Origin: Pseudochrobactrum sp. sp1633
GTDB taxonomy: Bacteria; Pseudomonadota; Alphaproteobacteria; Rhizobiales; Rhizobiaceae
Reading direction: 5' to 3'
Assembly (NCBI RefSeq): GCF_030376605.1
Contig: NZ_JARRAE010000002.1
Location: 1 to 64,000 of the forward strand
Length of the DNA stretch: 64,000 nucleotides
A program made the position numbers and the translations under genes. Of this stretch, positions 62,529 through 64,000 are shown in pieces (position 1 is the first letter of the stretch; every line of letters starts with the position of its first letter). The notes beneath the pieces were generated by a model, which was not told where the DNA came from, did not search any database, and worked only from the letters and a program-made list of their open reading frames with translations.

Positions 62529-63344
62529 ATGTCATCAAAAGCAGAACAATTTCAGACTCAGATTAATGGTCTTGCAGCAACAAAAGAAGAGCTGATTCCA
62601 TTGGCTTTTTCTGGATTTGCTCATTTTACTGCGATGCAGGTACGCAACTGCAAAGTGAAAGGGTTCGATCTGCATCTGGCTCGCTTGCAAGCTGCATCGA
62701 CTGCTTTTTATGGCAGAGCATTATCTGATGAAGTGCTGAAATCTTATGTTAAAGCCGCAATCAATGCCGGACCAGAGGATCAGTCACTTATTGTGACGGT
62801 ATTTTCCCGTCATGGTGAGTTCACTGCACAGAGTATGGATGTCGAGCCTGCAGTGCTCGTGCGTTCAACATTGCCTTCTGATGGTCCGGCGGGGCCTCTG
62901 CGATTAAGCGCGGTGGTTCACGAAAGGCCGCTTGCAGCCATAAAACACGTCGGTGAGGCTGGAAAAACCTTCTATTTACATGAGGCTATCAGGCAAGGGT
63001 TTGACGATGCGGTTTTTGTCGACAGGCAGGGACGGCTGAGTGAGGCAACAATCTGGAATATTGTTTTTTGGGATGGTGAGACGGTTCTTTGGCCAATAGC
63101 TGAGATGTTGACGGGGACAATGATGGGCATCGTCCAGCGACAATTGGAGCGCCTTGGGGTTCCTCAACGTCATGAAGAAATAACCATTGCGCGGCTTTCT
63201 GAGATAAAAGGAGCGGCGGTTATGAATTCATGGACACCAGCAATACCGGTAAAAGCTATTGCATCGACCCTTATGCCCGAGGCAAAATCATTTATAAATT
63301 TGCTTCATAAAGCTTATGAGGCCGAACCGGCTTATTCGCTTTAG
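62529..63344 (+). CDS. Class IV aminotransferase family protein
   Basis: A 271-residue PLP-dependent fold-type IV protein. The Lys in AAIKHVGEAGK is the likely Schiff-base residue. GFDDAVFVDRQGRLSEATIWN is the conserved PLP-binding block, as in branched-chain aminotransferase, D-amino-acid transaminase and 4-amino-4-deoxychorismate lyase. Specificity cannot be chosen between these. The ATG at 62529 has AGGAGC 7 bases upstream. The gene is controlled by the divergent MerR gene by position. Confidence 0.85.
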   Translation: MSSKAEQFQTQINGLAATKEELIPLAFSGFAHFTAMQVRNCKVKGFDLHLARLQAASTAFYGRALSDEVLKSYVKAAINAGPEDQSLIVTVFSRHGEFTAQSMDVEPAVLVRSTLPSDGPAGPLRLSAVVHERPLAAIKHVGEAGKTFYLHEAIRQGFDDAVFVDRQGRLSEATIWNIVFWDGETVLWPIAEMLTGTMMGIVQRQLERLGVPQRHEEITIARLSEIKGAAVMNSWTPAIPVKAIASTLMPEAKSFINLLHKAYEAEPAYSL

Positions 63345-63387
63345 AACACCTTTGTGCGCCCAATGGGGTGCCTAGCGCTCTAATGTT

Positions 63388-63414
63388 GAAAAGGCCCCTG
63401 AGAGGGGCCTTTTC
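63388..63414. terminator. Bidirectional terminator between the aminotransferase gene and ilvD
   Basis: GAAAAGGCCCCT pairs exactly with AGGGGCCTTTTC around GAG, between two convergent genes. It lies 43 bases after the aminotransferase stop and 13 bases beyond the 3' end of ilvD. Confidence 0.85.
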
Positions 63415-63427
63415 AGTATAGTTTGAA

Positions 63428-64000
63428 TTATTCAGGTACGTGTCGCACAGCACCTTTAGCGGCGCTGGTGGCCATTGCTGCATAAGCACGCAGCGCGGTG
63501 GTGACTTTGCGCTTGCGCACTTCTGTCGGCTTCCATGCGGCAATGCCTTTGGCTTCCATCTCTGCGCTGCGTTTTGCCAGAACAGCATCATCAACAGCCA
63601 GATGGATTTTACGGTTCGGAATGTCGATCTCGATCAGATCGCCTTCTTCAACCAGACCGATCAGACCGCCTTCAGCGGCTTCAGGCGAAACGTGACCGAT
63701 GGAGAGACCGGAAGAACCGCCGGAGAAACGACCGTCAGTAATCAATGCGCAAGCTTTGCCCAGACCTTTCGACTTCAGATAGCTGGTCGGATAGAGCATT
63801 TCCTGCATGCCGGGGCCGCCACGCGGGCCTTCATAGCGGATCAGAACAATATCGCCTTCTTTGATCTTGCCGTTAAGAATGCCGAGAACGGCCGTGTCCT
63901 GACTTTCAAAAATGCGCGCTGGGCCGGAGAAGGTCAGGATGCTGTCATCCACACCGGCAGTTTTAACGATGCAACCATCTTCCGCCAGATTGCCGTAAAG
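63428..64000 (-). CDS. ilvD: Dihydroxy-acid dehydratase, C-terminal part (cut by window end)
   Basis: The last 190 residues of an IlvD-family enzyme. The frame stays open to the window edge, so the start is outside the window. Motifs seen are [40 protein letters not shown] and the terminal tail. It makes 2-keto acids for isoleucine and valine synthesis and carries an Fe-S cluster whose Cys ligands lie further N-terminal, except for the Cys in EDGCIVK near the edge. Confidence 0.94.
   Translation of the reverse strand, partial: LYGNLAEDGCIVKTAGVDDSILTFSGPARIFESQDTAVLGILNGKIKEGDIVLIRYEGPRGGPGMQEMLYPTSYLKSKGLGKACALITDGRFSGGSSGLSIGHVSPEAAEGGLIGLVEEGDLIEIDIPNRKIHLAVDDAVLAKRSAEMEAKGIAAWKPTEVRKRKVTTALRAYAAMATSAAKGAVRHVPE

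Overview
The window is a chromosomal segment of an alphaproteobacterium, most likely family Brucellaceae (order Hyphomicrobiales/Rhizobiales). I infer this from the gene repertoire: a fructose ABC operon in the frcB-frcC-frcA-frcK order, an IalB-family secreted protein, cyoABCD, ccmABCDG beside acnA, a probable alphaproteobacterial ybhL leader RNA, and short palindromic intergenic repeats of the kind common in Brucella, Ochrobactrum and Rhizobium. Base composition looks close to 50% GC by eye, lower than Brucella, so a relative such as Pseudochrobactrum or Falsochrobactrum is possible. This placement is not proven.

Layout. 1-3.7 kb: tRNA-Ala(GGC), an AT-rich gap, then an outer-membrane export-type porin overlapping a secreted serine hydrolase (accessory-looking). 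4-7.1 kb: type II NADH dehydrogenase converging on a membrane-anchored glutamate-synthase-like FMN protein. 7.5-11.4 kb: an FtsK translocase without a membrane domain and a small protein. 12-16 kb: cytochrome bo3 ubiquinol oxidase (cyoABCD). 16.2-25 kb: an SH3-domain exported protein, tamA-tamB and an L,D-transpeptidase. 25-28 kb: a small exported protein, a Cys-containing unknown, and a two-gene copper-handling cluster (YcnI-PCuAC fusion and a DUF2946-like protein). 28.2-31 kb: Mrp/ApbC-type ATPase and phosphoglucomutase. 31.2-36.4 kb: ROK repressor diverging from frcBCAK. 36.5-45 kb: FAH-family hydrolase, lytic transglycosylase, hemolysin III, argG, LysE exporter, two tandem membrane paralogues, rlmN and ialB. 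45-53 kb: YkvA, pterin dehydratase, low-molecular-weight phosphatase, ThpR, TesA-like esterase diverging from a YbbA/YbbP ABC system, and ybhL with its leader. 53-56 kb: autotransporter. 56-62 kb: acnA diverging from ccmABCDG. 62-64 kb: a MerR regulator diverging from a class IV aminotransferase, then the 3' part of ilvD.

Several clusters serve the envelope and respiration: NDH-2 feeds the quinol pool oxidised by Cyo; Ccm matures c-type cytochromes; TamAB, the transglycosylase and the L,D-transpeptidase build the envelope. The frc operon, FrcK and Pgm handle sugars.

The most unusual signals are non-coding. They are: an apparent ATC start codon for tamA; tandem 25-26 bp duplications covering the stop codons of ialB and of the phosphatase gene; palindromic repeats inside the loops of two convergent terminators; a hairpin that buries the acnA ribosome-binding site; and clean operator-like dyads at the frc and MerR promoters. 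No phage, insertion sequence or CRISPR array was seen.
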